A stretch of 64,000 nucleotides of DNA from the NCBI GenBank assembly GCA_963971405.1, contig OZ020489.1, positions 40,812,510 to 40,876,509 on the forward strand, in the 5' to 3' direction. Below the pieces are notes generated by a model, which saw nothing but the letters and a program-made list of their open reading frames with translations, was not told where the DNA came from and ran no database searches. Positions 8,428-18,564 of this stretch are shown here, one piece after another (within the stretch, counting starts at the first letter, position 1; every line of letters starts with the position of its first letter). A program made the translations under genes and the position numbers. The DNA is from Psococerastis gibbosa (taxonomy: Eukaryota > Arthropoda > Insecta > Psocodea > Psocidae).

Positions 8428-8532
8428 CGGACCGAAACGGAACTCTGGGCCATACAGTATACCGTAAACCAACCCACACATATAGATACTTGAACAAGAA
8501 CTCTAACCATCATCCGAGCCGTGATAAAGACA
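8428..8532 (+). mobile_element. Penelope-like element reverse transcriptase fragment
   Basis: The + frame reads GHTVYRKPTHTYRYLNKNSN then HHPSRD, a conserved PLE/retroelement RT stretch (YRKPTHTDRYL..SxHHP in relatives). It ends where the truncated MITE M3 begins (8533), and the same-orientation GIY-YIG part resumes after the MITE (9219). Confidence 0.8.
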
Positions 8533-9218
8533 CTCATCCAGACTTAGGTGACGTCTCCACCGACCTCGCATTGCAGAATGCAAATGACATTGACGGAAAT
8601 TAGAATTTTTCTTTTTATAGAAATCTATTAAAATGTTTGTACTTAACATATCCCATGACGCCATTTTTGTTTTCCAATTTATACGCAGGCATATTTTAGG
8701 TGTTAAATTGAGTAACGAAACCGGATAGATTGCTTTCCCAAAAAAATATTTGGTTTTGCACAAAAAATTATTATTTTAAAAAATGATAGAGAATTCGCGC
8801 TCAAATGCATTGCATGCCCTGCCATTATTGCTGTGTAGTAATTAATGTGTTTGTCTAACCTATCTAGAATTTACCTCACTTCCAGTGACGTCAGGTGGAC
8901 AACCCTCCCCCCGAGATATCGGAAATTTAACCACTGGAAAATTATTTACCATGAAATTACTCATATTCTCTATCTACTAATATTGATAAATTGGAAAGCA
9001 TGTTTGAGTAAACTCGGGCCGGTTCTTTAATTTTAGTTTGTTTGTTTGTGACTTTACTGTATGATTATTGATCAATTTTAACTATGGCATAGAGGAAAAT
9101 AAACATTTCCGTCAATTCTGCAATGCGAGGTCGGTGGAAACCCCGCCTAAGTCTTGAATGTCTGCTACCACGTCACCGTTTTTGTAAATAGCCCTAGCCG
9201 GTCGGTGGAATGGGCGCC
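8533..9218 (+). mobile_element. MITE copy M3, left-truncated and interrupted by RepX
   Basis: The left end starts inside the TIR (CATCCAGACTTAGGTG); the right end is complete (GGAATGGGCGCC, then ATA). The centre is split by a RepX insertion at about 8667-9027. MITE sequence is continuous across it (GACGCCATTTTT before, TAATTTTAGTTTG after). The MITE lies between two + strand PLE pieces. Confidence 0.85.
8667..9027 (+). mobile_element. RepX, internally deleted copy nested in MITE M3
   Basis: It has the RepX start (TTTTCCAATTTATACG), then jumps to the right half (GTTAAATTGAGTAACGAAAC, TGCATTGCATGCCCTGCCAT) and ends TAAACTCGGGCCGGTTCTT. About 480 bp of the family consensus is missing. It entered after the MITE. 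Confidence 0.85.
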
Positions 9219-9950
9219 ATAGGTAAACTCTTCTTACGGCACAATGTGAGGACTATTTTACAAGCCTACGCGACCATTAAATAGTTTGTACAGATCAGCC
9301 AAGGATAGCTGAGACCCATTGACGTCAGCAGGTGTTTCCGGGATTCCGTGTTCGTGTGGAGAAGTTTAAATATAGGTGCTAAAAAACGTGGCTTAAAGAC
9401 CAGGATTGCTGAACATAAACGAAACTGCCGTCTTCTACAATCGGAAAAGTCTGCAACTGCTCAGCATGTTCGAACACATAATACGTTCTCTGGAAGCTAG
9501 TACTATCGGCCACGTCTTCATACTACCCCCGGTTACACAGAGAGGCTATAGAAATCTACAAGCACCCGCAGAACTTCAATAGAAAGGAAGAAGGACTAAA
9601 AGTCAATAGAATTTTGTATCCAGCCTTAAACATGACTAGAACAAAGGAACTGGCGTCATTATCCAAAAATCAGGTTGAGCCGTTGGGGTAGTAGGGACCC
9701 AATCAGGTGCGAGGACTCCGCCTCCACCCCGCAGCTTAGTATAAATATCAGAGCACACTGCACCCCCCCCTGCCCACACAGTAGCTGCTGAGCCTCCCGA
9801 GATACACTCTTAGAAGTCTACGCAGTTCCACTGAAGATGTCAACCGCTGATGTTGACGAAACGCTTGGAAGTACACATTGAGAAAGACCACGGCCTATTA
9901 TCCCGGATTCTACTGATTCATCACGTAACTCCGGCCGTTGAAGCCTTTGT
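9219..9950 (+). mobile_element. Penelope-like element 3' part (decayed GIY-YIG and terminal block)
   Basis: In broken frames it still encodes RHNVRT, GLKTRIAEHKRNCRLLQ and a clean EAIEIYKHPQNFNRKEEG then LKVNRILYPA. A 3' region follows with GGGACCCAATCAGGTGCGAG, TATAAAT (9739-9745), TGAGCCTCCCGAGATAC and the hammerhead-like motif (9826-9870). Stops and frameshifts show it is dead. It gives the PLE gene order: RT, GIY-YIG, then TATA and ribozyme-like end. Confidence 0.85.
9826..9870 (+). ncRNA. Hammerhead-like motif, PLE copy 3
   Basis: TTCCA-CTGAAGA-T-GTCAAC, loop CGCTGAT, GTTGAC-GAAA-CGCT-TGGAA. Stem II is fully Watson-Crick here (GTCAAC/GTTGAC) where copy 1 has a G-T pair, which is pairing-compatible change. 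Stem III ACGC is no longer self-complementary. Confidence 0.6.
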
Positions 9951-10551
9951 AATGATAACCATTACTTCGCTGGCTTTTTAATTCTTTCAGAAATGGTTTT
10001 CTCTTTAGCAAAATAAGCGATAAACAACCCATTTTTTTTAAATGTTTTATTAGCTTAATTTGAACTTGACCGGTTAGACACTTGACAAGTTGATTTATTC
10101 CATTAGCGCAATTTTGGCTAATGAACAAGGTCAATTATTTGTTTCTCACTTTATTTATTACTTAGGCCACGCACGGTTAAGTTAAATAGAACAAGTCAAA
10201 GACAAAGTAGAAGCACAACACATGTGAGGTCAGCAGTTATTAGTGTATAACGAAGCATATAACTGGGGTGACTGACCAGTTAAAAATTGCTAACTTGAAC
10301 TAGTCACTATTTTCCACTTACCAACCAGGGAGCAGAGTTATGACTTCAGTCTTCAGAGCAGGACCTGAGTTCACCCAAGTCTAATGTGTGCCTTACCTTC
10401 ACATGTAGGATTAAAACGCGGCTAGTGGGCTGACCACAGCAGCCCAAATAGAGCAGTGACCAAGATGGAGTATACCCTACCAGTCCTGAACCCTTGATGA
10501 GTGGTTTGTCAAAAATTTGGGTTTGACTTGATTCGATGCCACGACTTTGAG
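9951..10551. other. No gene seen; short SINE/retroelement-like piece
   Basis: Mostly unassigned AT-rich DNA. At about 10425-10475 the words GGGCTGACCACAGCAGCCCA and AAATAGAGCAGTG recur (diverged) at 14890-14940 reverse and 43575-43610, so this part belongs to a dispersed repeat. Confidence 0.45.
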
Positions 10552-10640
10552 TTGCTGTTGTTGTTGATAGTAGCATGTAATGCTAATGATTGCCAATAAT
10601 CCATCAATCGCAGTAAATTTAATTTAGTGGTACCACAAAA
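10552..10640 (-). mobile_element. Very short repeat with (CAA)n tail, copy 2
   Basis: Matches 8155-8243 over its length (TGATAGTAGCATGTA, ATGATTGCCAATAATC, TTTAGTGGTACCACAAA), with the (TTG)n tract at the left end. Confidence 0.7.
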
Positions 10641-10876
10641 ACCGTGCAATTAACTATTCCGCATTGTTTTAATCAAAGCACTCCTGAAGGCGTCCAACTT
10701 GTCGATCCTCTTGATTTCAGCTTGTGTTTCTTGAGTTTATTATAATGACTAATTCCAGAGTCAAACACAGAATTTTTACCAAACATGGAATTTTTATGTT
10801 CTAAAAATATGAAGTTAGCAGCATTCCTGGTGTTGCCGGGGCGTCGTGTCACCAGTTACCACAAGCCCTCCCATTA

Positions 10877-11274
10877 GGCGGCGATTCCACCGACCGGCTA
10901 GGGCTAAATACAATAACGGTGTCGTGGTAGCAGACATTCAAGACTTAGGTGGGGTTGGTTTCCACCGACCCCGCATTGCAGAATGCAAATGACATTGACG
11001 GAAATGTTTGTTGTTCTTTTTATAGAAATCTATTAAAATGTTTGTAACTAACATATCCCATGACGCCATTTTTTAATTTTAGTTAGTTTCTTTGTGATTT
11101 TACTCTATGTCATTGATCAATTTTAACTATGGCATAGAGTAAAACATACATTTCCGTCAATGTCATTTGCATTATACAATGTGAGGTCGGTGGAAACCCC
11201 GCCTAAGTCTTGAATGTCTGCTACCACGTCACCGTTTTTGTATTTAGCCCTAGCCGGTCGGTGGAATCGCCGCC
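10877..11274 (+). mobile_element. MITE copy M4 with intact TTA target duplication
   Basis: The ends GGCGGCGATTCCACCGACCGG and CCGGTCGGTGGAATCGCCGCC are exact inverted repeats, flanked by TTA on both sides (10874-10876, 11275-11277). A small GTTG insertion near 10953 disturbs the left arm. Confidence 0.92.
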
Positions 11275-11277
11275 TTA

Positions 11278-11807
11278 CAGACTTGGCTCGATGTTCTATA
11301 TCGGGGGTGGGAACCCCTGACTCCGGAGCAAACCATGGCTCTGAAGGACTTCTGGTGTAGCTCCGCTTGGCTAAGGCTAGGTGCCTACTCTTCCAGAGAA
11401 AATAAATACATAATTACTGATTCCTAAAAAAAGGGTTTTGGAACCTTTTAAGAAGAGATCAAAGTGTTTTTTTGTCAAGAAGAGCAACATGTACGAAGTT
11501 GGAAGGCAATCAATGGTTACAAAAGTATAATGTGCGAGTACTAGTATATTGGTTAGCATTATTATAATTATATAGTAATATATATATATATATACTTACT
11601 TAACTTGCTATGCCTTAGTAGTGCACTCGTAGGTTTAGTGCTTTAAAATGTTTACTCTACTTCATTTGATTTCGATGTGCCCTATGTATGGCTCTAAGAA
11701 GGTTTGTCAGTGGATAGTACCTTGAAAATTGGTTCGATGAAAAAAAAGTATAAACTTTACTTCAGACTCCCCGAAAGGGAGTCAAGTATGTAGAGTATGG
11801 AATATAC
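11278..11807. other. No gene or recognised repeat
   Basis: AT-rich spacer between two MITEs, with a short TA tract near 11576-11594. A 60-residue reverse frame at 11377-11559 has no recognisable domain. Confidence 0.5.
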
Positions 11808-11810
11808 TTA

Positions 11811-12205
11811 GGTGGGGTTTCCACCGACCGGCTAGGGCTAAAAACAAATACGGTGACGTGGTAGCAGACATTCAAGACTTAGGCAGGGTTTCCACCGACC
11901 TTGCATTGCAGAATGCAAATGACATTGATGGAAATGTTTGTTTTCCTCTATGCCATAGTTAAAATTGATCAATGATCATAGAGTAAAATCACAAACAAAC
12001 AAACTAAAATTAAAAAATGGCTTCATGGGAAATGTTACGTACAAACATTTTAATAGATTTCTATGAAAAGAAAAATTTAAAGTTCCGTCAATGTGATTTG
12101 CATTCTGCAATGCGAGGTCGGTGGATACGTAACCTAAGTCTTGAATGTCTGCTACCACGTCACCGTATTTGTATTTAGCCCTAGCCGGTCGGTGGAAACC
12201 GCGCC
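11811..12205 (-). mobile_element. MITE copy M5 with intact TTA target duplication
   Basis: The ends GGTGGGGTTTCCACCGACCGG and CCGGTCGGTGGAAACCGCGCC are near-exact inverted repeats, flanked by TTA (11808-11810, 12206-12208). The interior is in the opposite orientation to M1 and M4. M4 and M5 lie only 536 bp apart. Confidence 0.92.
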
Positions 12206-12469
12206 TTAGTCATGATGACTGTACTAGGGAATTGAAATGTATTGGTTTCCTGTTGCCTTCTGCATCCTTATGCCGTTGACTCTTCATTGAGTTTCCCAAG
12301 CCCAGAACAAAAGAGTGGCCTAGTAGTGGTTCCTTATTTAGTGGCGGCAGCTATTCGCCCCGTTACTTAGTCATCCTCGAGCTCCTGTGGCTTTTTCTAG
12401 ACAAGCCTGCACCACCAGACTTGCCGCTGCAGGTATAGCTGCCATATCTGCGACCCCGCTAGTAGCCTA

Positions 12470-12645
12470 CAGCTCAGCCCTAGTCCTTTGCCCAATGCCA
12501 ACGACCCTATGGATTTTCGGACATTATTGATATTGTTTCCGGATGAATTGGTATTGGCAAACTACTTCCTCGATGTCAAACTACACCGGCTGCAAGCTCA
12601 CTATTGACCCAATGTAAGCAGTCCGTATGTACTCAGAACTTCAAT
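12470..12645 (+). repeat. Unclassified dispersed repeat (family F), copy 1
   Basis: Shares GTCCTTTGCCCAATGCCAAC, ATTTTCGGACAT, TTGGCAAACT and CACCGGCTxCAAGC with 31207-31445, 52742-52925 and, reversed, 46866-47095 and 28795-28905. Confidence 0.7.
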
Positions 12646-12738
12646 ATGAGTCCCTCTTCAACTTGAGTCAATTTAATGCTTAAAAAAAAAACTTGCTTTT
12701 TGTGCGAAATGCAAATTGAAGAAACTCCAAAGTCGATC

Positions 12739-12761
12739 GGGGGGGGGGGGGGGGGGGGGGG
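12739..12761 (+). repeat. Poly-G run of 23
   Basis: Uninterrupted G homopolymer. Other long G or C runs occur at 28022-28038, 41615-41633, about 39887-39899 and about 51500. Could form G-quadruplex; length in the assembly may be unreliable. Confidence 0.9.
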
Positions 12762-13047
12762 CTCTAGAATTTTTATATTCAAAGATTTTTTTAAGAAGGA
12801 AGTTTGCGTTGCTAAGCGCTGAAGGCGATGCTAGGAGAGAGGCGGGGGATTTATGGGTTATGGAAAGCTTATTCTAGTACATGATGCATGTGTCAGCTCC
12901 TGGGGGATCAAATCTTGGGGGAAATTTCACCTTCGCATTAACCTTTGTATGTTGCTGAATATTCCAAACCTTTCCAGTGTCCGCTTCCACTAGGATTTTT
13001 CTCTCCAAGTGCTGGCAAGGATTCAGACTGTAAATTATACCATATTA

Positions 13048-13098
13048 AATAAATAAGGACTTTTTTGTTCTATTACTAAGCCAACCTAGCGGAGTTTT
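13048..13098 (-). mobile_element. SINE-A 3' end fragment
   Basis: Only the tail part of the SINE is present: AATAAATAAGGACTTTTTTG then TTCTATTACTAAGCCAACCT and AGCGGAGTT. Confidence 0.75.
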
Positions 13099-13129
13099 AG
13101 AACACATTTCGCAATAGCACTGATCCCGC

Positions 13130-13990
13130 TTTGTATGTAATAAAAAATAAAAAATCCCTTTCGGCTCTGGCCGCTCAGGTGTAGGGAGATTCCATGCAAG
13201 CGCAGACCCCCGCTTTTCCTCTATGCTACGCTATGCATGTAGATAAAAATATAAAAATACTTTATTCTTTTCCCGACCACAACATCATCACTCAAAGCAC
13301 TCTTGTGTACCAAATTTCGAACCACAATGACGACTATGAACTTTTACTTATCAAATTATTTTCACTTTGACTGGACGCCATCATGAAATCGTTGATTTGT
13401 CGTTAAAAGTAGTGTTCGAATTTTGAACCACAATGTTGACATAAATAATTAGATTACTCGTGACTTCGTGGTATTTCATTTTAATAAACAAAAAATAACA
13501 AAAACTTAGAGTTTTAGAAAAACTTAGACAAAGTTAATTTCTTAACGATTATTTGGGTTTTACTAATTCGGGTTGTTAAAACAAGTTTTTCTAAAACTCT
13601 AAGTTTTTGTTATTTTTTGTTTATCACAATGTTGACTATGAACCTTGGCTTATTAGTTTCACTTTGACTGGACGCCATCATGAAATCGTTGATTTGTCGT
13701 AAAAAGTGTTAATTACTGTTATCGTAGATAATAATAAGGGCTTTCAGTCACATTTTATTGCATTCTTCTGCGATCAATATTAACTGAGATATGAATTTTT
13801 TAAGATTTTTAAAACAAAATGGCGAATCTTACTGGTTAACGAACTCGATCGAGACATTCCTATGATAAATTTTTGTTCCATCAAAATCGGATAGTACCTA
13901 CGGAAGTTAGTGTTTTCTAACATCGATATACATACATACATACCTAGGTACACAACATTTTGAACGAAGGGTCAAGACTCAAGGGTAGTT
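13130..13990 (+). repeat. Long dispersed repeat (family G), interrupted copy
   Basis: Matches the reverse complement of about 55740-56330: AAAATCCCTTTCGGCTCTGG, CATCATGAAATCGTTGATTT and TCCATCAAAATCGGATAGTA. Part of it (GACTGGACGCCATCATGAAA) is present twice, at about 13370 and 13665, on either side of the palindromic MITE at 13484-13625. Confidence 0.75.
13484..13625. mobile_element. Small palindromic MITE inside repeat G
   Basis: Arms of about 43 bp: ATAAACAAAAAATAACAAAA then ACTTAGAGTTTTAGAAAAAC on the left, and the reverse complement on the right. The centre is shared with the partial copy at 2303-2405. No coding potential. Confidence 0.85.
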
Positions 13991-14011
13991 CTAAGCTCAG
14001 GAAGTCGAGAA

Positions 14012-14234
14012 ATGATAAGTTGTGAAGAAATTTTCCGAGAGTTGAAAATTGGTCGCCGTCTCAATAGAATCTCCCTAAAATGTGAAGATCATTTTACAAA
14101 GGAAAGTGCTATTCTAAATTGTTTTATTGACATTTTTAACCCCAGGAATAAATTAATACCAAAGGGCATAGTACGCTGGTGGTTACAAATGTAACAAAAC
14201 TAGCTCTAAAATGTATAATAGCACCGTGCCTGTT
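14012..14234. other. Repeat-related sequence, no gene
   Basis: The words AACCCCAGGAATAAATTA and GGCATAGTA recur near 56285-56325, so the 60-residue frame here is repeat-derived rather than a gene. Confidence 0.5.
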
Positions 14235-14365
14235 TCTAGTATTTATATGTAATTGCAAATACAAATACAAAAAAAATACAATACAATACAAAAATTAGAG
14301 TCCCTGACCAGCCAGGGCCGGATCGACCGTGTCAAATAAAATAGCCACCCAAGAGGCGAGAGAGT
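14235..14365 (+). repeat. Unclassified dispersed repeat, copy at 14.2 kb
   Basis: Direct counterpart of 7790-7920 (reverse). It has an (AATAC)n tract followed by ATTAGAGTCCCTGACCAGCC. It leads straight into a PLE terminal block at 14385. Confidence 0.65.
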
Positions 14366-14384
14366 AACGTAACTGAGCCTTAGT

Positions 14385-14512
14385 GATACAATCTTAGAAG
14401 TCTACGCAGTTCTACTGAAGATGTCTACTGCAGATATTGACGAAACGTTTGGAAGTACGCTTTCAAAACGATTTCGGCCTATCATCCCGTATTCTACTAC
14501 TTCGTCATTTAT
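14385..14512 (+). mobile_element. Penelope-like terminal block, copy 4
   Basis: TGATACAATCTTAGAAGTCT, the hammerhead-like motif at 14410-14454, then CGGCCTATCATCCCGTATTC. The small frame from ATG 14422 reads MSTADIDETFGSTLSKRFRP, showing protein-compatible change against the copy at 4619. Confidence 0.7.
14410..14454 (+). ncRNA. Hammerhead-like motif, PLE copy 4
   Basis: TTCTA-CTGAAGA-T-GTCTAC, loop TGCAGAT, ATTGAC-GAAA-CGTT-TGGAA. Stem I keeps 5 pairs with one T-G wobble. Stem II keeps only the three core-proximal pairs, so folding is doubtful. Confidence 0.45.
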
Positions 14513-14985
14513 ATGTATATGACGTGAATTCCTTAAATTTGCGTGGCAAAGGACCAGCTCAACGTTTTCAGCAGACACCGACTTAGCTATCCATTAGGAG
14601 AGCAAACATCAATATTTGCCGTACGAGTAGAAGTGCTGACGATTTACCTCTCTTTCGTCCGACTGACGGGAACACTCGAATATGGAGCTGCGTGTTGCGA
14701 ATTTCCAATACATGGTTATAATATTTTCACTTGGATTCCGAATATTTTACGCGAGGGTTTTAAAGGTGGGTGTTCGTCTCGTATATTTTTTTTTTTAAAT
14801 TCAAAGTCCCGTCTCACTGTAAAAAAAAAACGCCGTAATACGACAGCCCAATAATGGTCTAGGCCTCAGCACAGATGGAGGATGCTCTCTCATGACCACT
14901 GCTCTATTTGGGTTGTTGTGGTCAGCAACATGCCCGATTCGTCCCACTGAATGGGTTCTTTAATTTAGTTTTAGTTCAGCTGGCT

Positions 14986-15602
14986 CTACAGTCTGTTGAG
15001 AACCATAACCGCTGCAACCACGTCATTCGGCCATTCGTCCCTTGATGCTACCCTTCTCCTCCAGCTACGGACGATATCCTTCTGGAGGTCTTCACTAATG
15101 ACATCCATCCACCTCTTCCTCGGTGTCCCAATAGATCTTGTGCCTTCTGAATCATTGTTCAATGCCTTCTTCGGCACTCTGCTTCCATCCATTCTTTCGA
15201 CATGGCCCAGACATCTGAGTCGCCCTGTCTTTATCTCCTCCAGCTGCGGACGATACTCTTCTGGAGGTCTTCACTAATGACATCCATCCACCTCTTCCTC
15301 GGTGTCCCCATAGATCTTGTGCCTTCTGAATCATTGTTCAATGCCTCCTTAGGCACTCTGCTTCCATCCATTCTTTCGACATGGCCCAGCCATCTGAGTC
15401 GCCCTGTCTTTATCTCCTCCAGCTGCGGACGATACTCTTCTGGAGGTCTTCACTAATGACATCCATCCACCTCTTCCTCGGTGTCCCCATAGATCTTGTG
15501 CCTTCTGAATCATTGTTCAATGTCTTCTTAGGCACTCTGCTTCCATCCATTCTTTCGACATGGCCCAGCCATCTGGGTCTTTATCTCGTTAATAATGGAT
15601 AG
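14986..15602 (-). mobile_element. LINE ORF2 C-terminal tail with 179 bp tandem triplication
   Basis: On the reverse strand the sequence encodes the typical LINE tail: RSIGTPRKRWMDVISEDLQK then RSWRRRVASRDEW. A 179 bp unit starting CTCCAGCTxCGGACGATA begins at 15058, 15237 and 15416, about 2.9 copies with few differences. 179 is not a multiple of 3, so the array is not a protein repeat. Dead copy. Confidence 0.85.
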
Positions 15603-15614
15603 GTTCTCTCTATG

Positions 15615-15877
15615 CATATCGTCACCCTAAAGTCAGAAGGGCGTAACATCGAAACCAAAATTTTGACATTATTGCGTTTTAAGATGCTTTTGCTCATAAC
15701 AAATTACCGTCAGATACGCCCTCCTATTTAAAAATTCGGCCCTATTTTTTCACGTATGATTTTTTCCCACACATGGAAAGGTAGAACTTAAGACAAGGTC
15801 ACTAAATCTGATCATAACTCAATTTCCCCAAAAATGTTGGTTACGGTACGCCCTTCTGACTTTAGGGTGACGATATG
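15615..15877. mobile_element. Short inverted-repeat element (MITE candidate)
   Basis: The ends CATATCGTCACCCTAAAGTC and GACTTTAGGGTGACGATATG are exact inverted repeats; matching extends through AGAAGGGCG. Length 263 bp, AT-rich centre, no coding frame. It lies directly after the LINE-tail array. Confidence 0.85.
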
Positions 15878-16320
15878 TCGCTCCTCGTGACACAATGTAA
15901 TTGTTCTCCAGTCCCGGAAAATATCCCAGGCCTTCCATTGAGTCCATTCGGTTTAACGAACAATGAAATTGTTTTTATTATTTTTAAATAATTGTGTTTT
16001 TGTGCCTGTAAGTAGTATTTAATAATTTTCAACATTATAAGAAAAAGAAAGAAAGAAAATTTTCTTTATTTTCCATGTGGGTGTATTATTATTATTATTT
16101 ATTATGATAAAATTATTTGAAAATTAACTTTACCCCTGCGATACTAGTCTCTATGTTGAGCAGTTAGTGCCGGGGTTGACATTTATAGGTAAAATAAATG
16201 TATGTACATATCTACAGGGTCCCTACCTTCCTCTGTACTCTCTTATACTAAAAGCTGTATACTAGTACTACTACTGTATACAGGTACATACTATTACTAC
16301 TATTGTAATTGGAATTTCCA

Positions 16321-16378
16321 TGTTGTGTTGAGAGCGAGCGAATCCTCGCTCTCAACACAACAACAACAACAACAACGT
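16321..16378. repeat. 18 bp perfect hairpin plus (CAA)n
   Basis: Arms 16321-16338 and 16345-16362 (TGTTGTGTTGAGAGCGAG and its reverse complement) enclose a 6-base loop, CGAATC. The right arm runs into a (CAA)6 tract, beside PLE copy 5. Confidence 0.9.
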
Positions 16379-16600
16379 CCTGGTATGAAGGTCAGTGCGC
16401 AGCCCCCTACCCAGTCACTCGCTACGGAGCCACCGAGGTACAACCTTCGAAGTCTACGCAGCGCCACTGAAGATGTCGACCGCAGATGTTGACGAAACGT
16501 TTGGAAGTTCACTTTCAATTCGACCACGGCCCATCAGCCCGGATTCTACTGGTTCTTCATTTGACTCCGGCCGTGAAAGCCTTTGCAGTTACTATTGTAC
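16379..16600 (+). mobile_element. Penelope-like terminal block, copy 5
   Basis: It carries a diverged GCTACGGAGCCACCGAGGTA lead-in, the hammerhead-like motif (16462-16506), then CGACCACGGCCCATCAGCCC and GGCCGTGAAAGCCTTTGCAG. The small frame from 16474 (MSTADVDETFGSSLSI...) is open to about 16617. Confidence 0.75.
16462..16506 (+). ncRNA. Hammerhead-like motif, PLE copy 5
   Basis: CCA-CTGAAGA-T-GTCGAC, loop CGCAGAT, GTTGAC-GAAA-CGTT-TGG. Core and stem II are as in copy 1; stem I is shortened to 3 pairs by GCGCCA instead of GTTCCA. Confidence 0.55.
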
Positions 16601-16679
16601 TATTGTTTGTTATGTATAGATGAAGGAAATAAATACATTATTTATTTATTTATTTATTTATATGTATTCAGTATATAAC

Positions 16680-16860
16680 AGCAGACGAAATGGAGGGAAC
16701 ACGAAGATGAGGAAGACCAAAAGAACCCAGATTGAGGAAGATCTCAGGAGAGTGGGACTGGTATCAGAGGAAGTGTTGATTAATCGGAAGTAGAGAGAAA
16801 GGTGGAAGTGGAGGAGGCTCACGTATCACACCCGGACAGCTGGAGCTGATTATTAATTAT
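16680..16860 (+). mobile_element. LINE C-terminal tail and 3' end
   Basis: The + strand encodes GRPKRTQIEEDLRRVGLVSE, then a stop, REKWKWRRLTYHTR and TAGAD. This is the usual end of many invertebrate LINE proteins. It finishes in GATGATGATGG, a typical LINE 3' simple repeat. Frame broken by a TAG. Confidence 0.7.
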
Positions 16861-18152
16861 GATGATGATGGTTCTCGTGGTGCTAGGTCTGCAGAAGTAA
16901 GAACTCAATTAGGTAATGATGATAAAGCAACAAGTCGTGCATGTGTAAATTGTAAATGCAACGAAGCGCAAAGCTCGTGTGTGTGATATGTTGAATTATG
17001 AAAGCTTTGTTGAATGACCAAACCTCGTTGTCAGTGGTAGAAACGCGGGCACTGATGCGTGTAGGGTGGGCCGAGATTCCGACGGCTGGACAAAAGCTCA
17101 TAAACGTAAACAATGGATGATCCCTGTATCACCATTATGTTTACACTTGTACGAAATTCCAATTGTCATGTTATTGATCTATGGGGGGTCTGTTGTACCC
17201 GGGGCCTCCTCGTTCGAAATCTTTTTGTCTTTACACTAGATAGAAGTGAACTTTCCTGACGTGCGACATTTCATTACATACTATAGGATCGCAGCCCTCC
17301 CTAAAAAAATTCTGGTTACGTGCCAGATAGGACTAAGTGTTATGGTATAAATACTAGTATAATAATAATAATGCGTGTATTTATCAAAAAAACATAACAA
17401 ATTATACTGAACCGGTGTCACAAAGCCAAAAAGGCGCGTTGGGATCACCACATACAATAAGACATACTGTAGGTACTGTAAGATTCGCTTAAGTGGTTTT
17501 ACATGCCTGCATGGGGTAATTTACTAAGCTCGGCATGGAACTCATTGAAGAATGTTTTCCATGAATAGTTTGAATGTGCCATAGGGAGAATTCTCTAAAT
17601 CTGCGTATTGTTCATCATTGCAAATATGTATGAATGCACTACCGTATAGAATAGAAGATTGTTCCCTTTCTAAGAATTAAATGAGAACCAAAACCCCTTT
17701 TCTAGTAATTAAATCCGTATAGAATTTGACTAATGTTGGTTTCACCTATGATTGTATTGTGCAAGGTAAAGGGTCCTTTCTGCAAATTGCTGGTACCTAC
17801 TTTGAATGCGGTTTTTTGTAACTGTGGAATCGCATTGTGAACTTTTTGAAATAATGGACCAATGGGCACTTATCCCACTTAATGCAATTATGCTTAGCTT
17901 AGCAATAGAATAACTCTGCTGTTGAATGCCATTAAGTTTATGTATAGTCTGTATTTTTATACCTAAATAGGTAAATGTATCACTTCCTCTTGAAACCTAC
18001 TTACAAGTGTGTAGTCATTTCACTACTTACAGTACCATAGTAAAACAGGCAGGAGATTCAGGAAAGACTGTGTCGCATGATTCCTCAGGCTTGGAGATCA
18101 GGGTGAAACTGAGGTACCATATAACACCTAAATATGCTATACAACAGTAAAT
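16861..18152. other. No gene seen; one dispersed repeat piece
   Basis: Mostly unassigned. About 17355-17450 (CATAACAAATTATACTGAAC then CGGTGTCACAAAGCCAAAAA) matches the reverse complement of 30690-30790. No coding exon recognised. Confidence 0.5.
17355..17450 (+). repeat. Unclassified dispersed repeat (family H), copy 1
   Basis: Shares AACCGGTGxCACAAAGCCAA then AAAGGC and AATAATAATAATGCGTGTAT with 30690-30790 on the opposite strand. Confidence 0.65.
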
Positions 18153-18227
18153 TTGGAACTTACCCTACTTTACTTTACTTTTTCGTGTCCGAGGTTGAGA
18201 CTCATTGAAGTTTATGGGCCCAGTGTT

Positions 18228-18290
18228 CTGCACCGAGTGTGCACCGAGTGTGCACCGAGTGTGCACCCAGTGTTCTTCACCGAGACGAGA
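18228..18290 (+). repeat. Minisatellite, about 11 bp unit
   Basis: GTGCACCGAGT is repeated about four times, then degenerates through CACCCAGTGTTCTTCACCGA into GACGAGACGAGAC. Confidence 0.85.
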
Positions 18291-18564
18291 CGAGACCCTA
18301 AAGAACAAGACGAGGCTGATGTATTCTACGTAGATGTATTTGAAACGGCAGGCGCAGGCCAAACTTCCGCCTTCCGAATTGTTTTGGTCCCTCCGATCCT
18401 GTTTCGTCTATCCGCTTCTGACTCCCGCTGTACCATGCTACCAACTTGGCTGTCATTGTCAACGGTCGTCAGCAGGTCCAACGTTCAGGCATGGAGAAGG
18501 CTTCACCCACAACTGCTCCCTCCCGATGAGAAAATGATGGCCGCGGTTCTGGCCTCCCTTTCTC

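Noticed and set aside
15202-15602. Repeated + frames in the 179 bp array
   Set aside because: Antisense to the LINE C-terminal coding sequence; their repetition only reflects the DNA tandem repeat.
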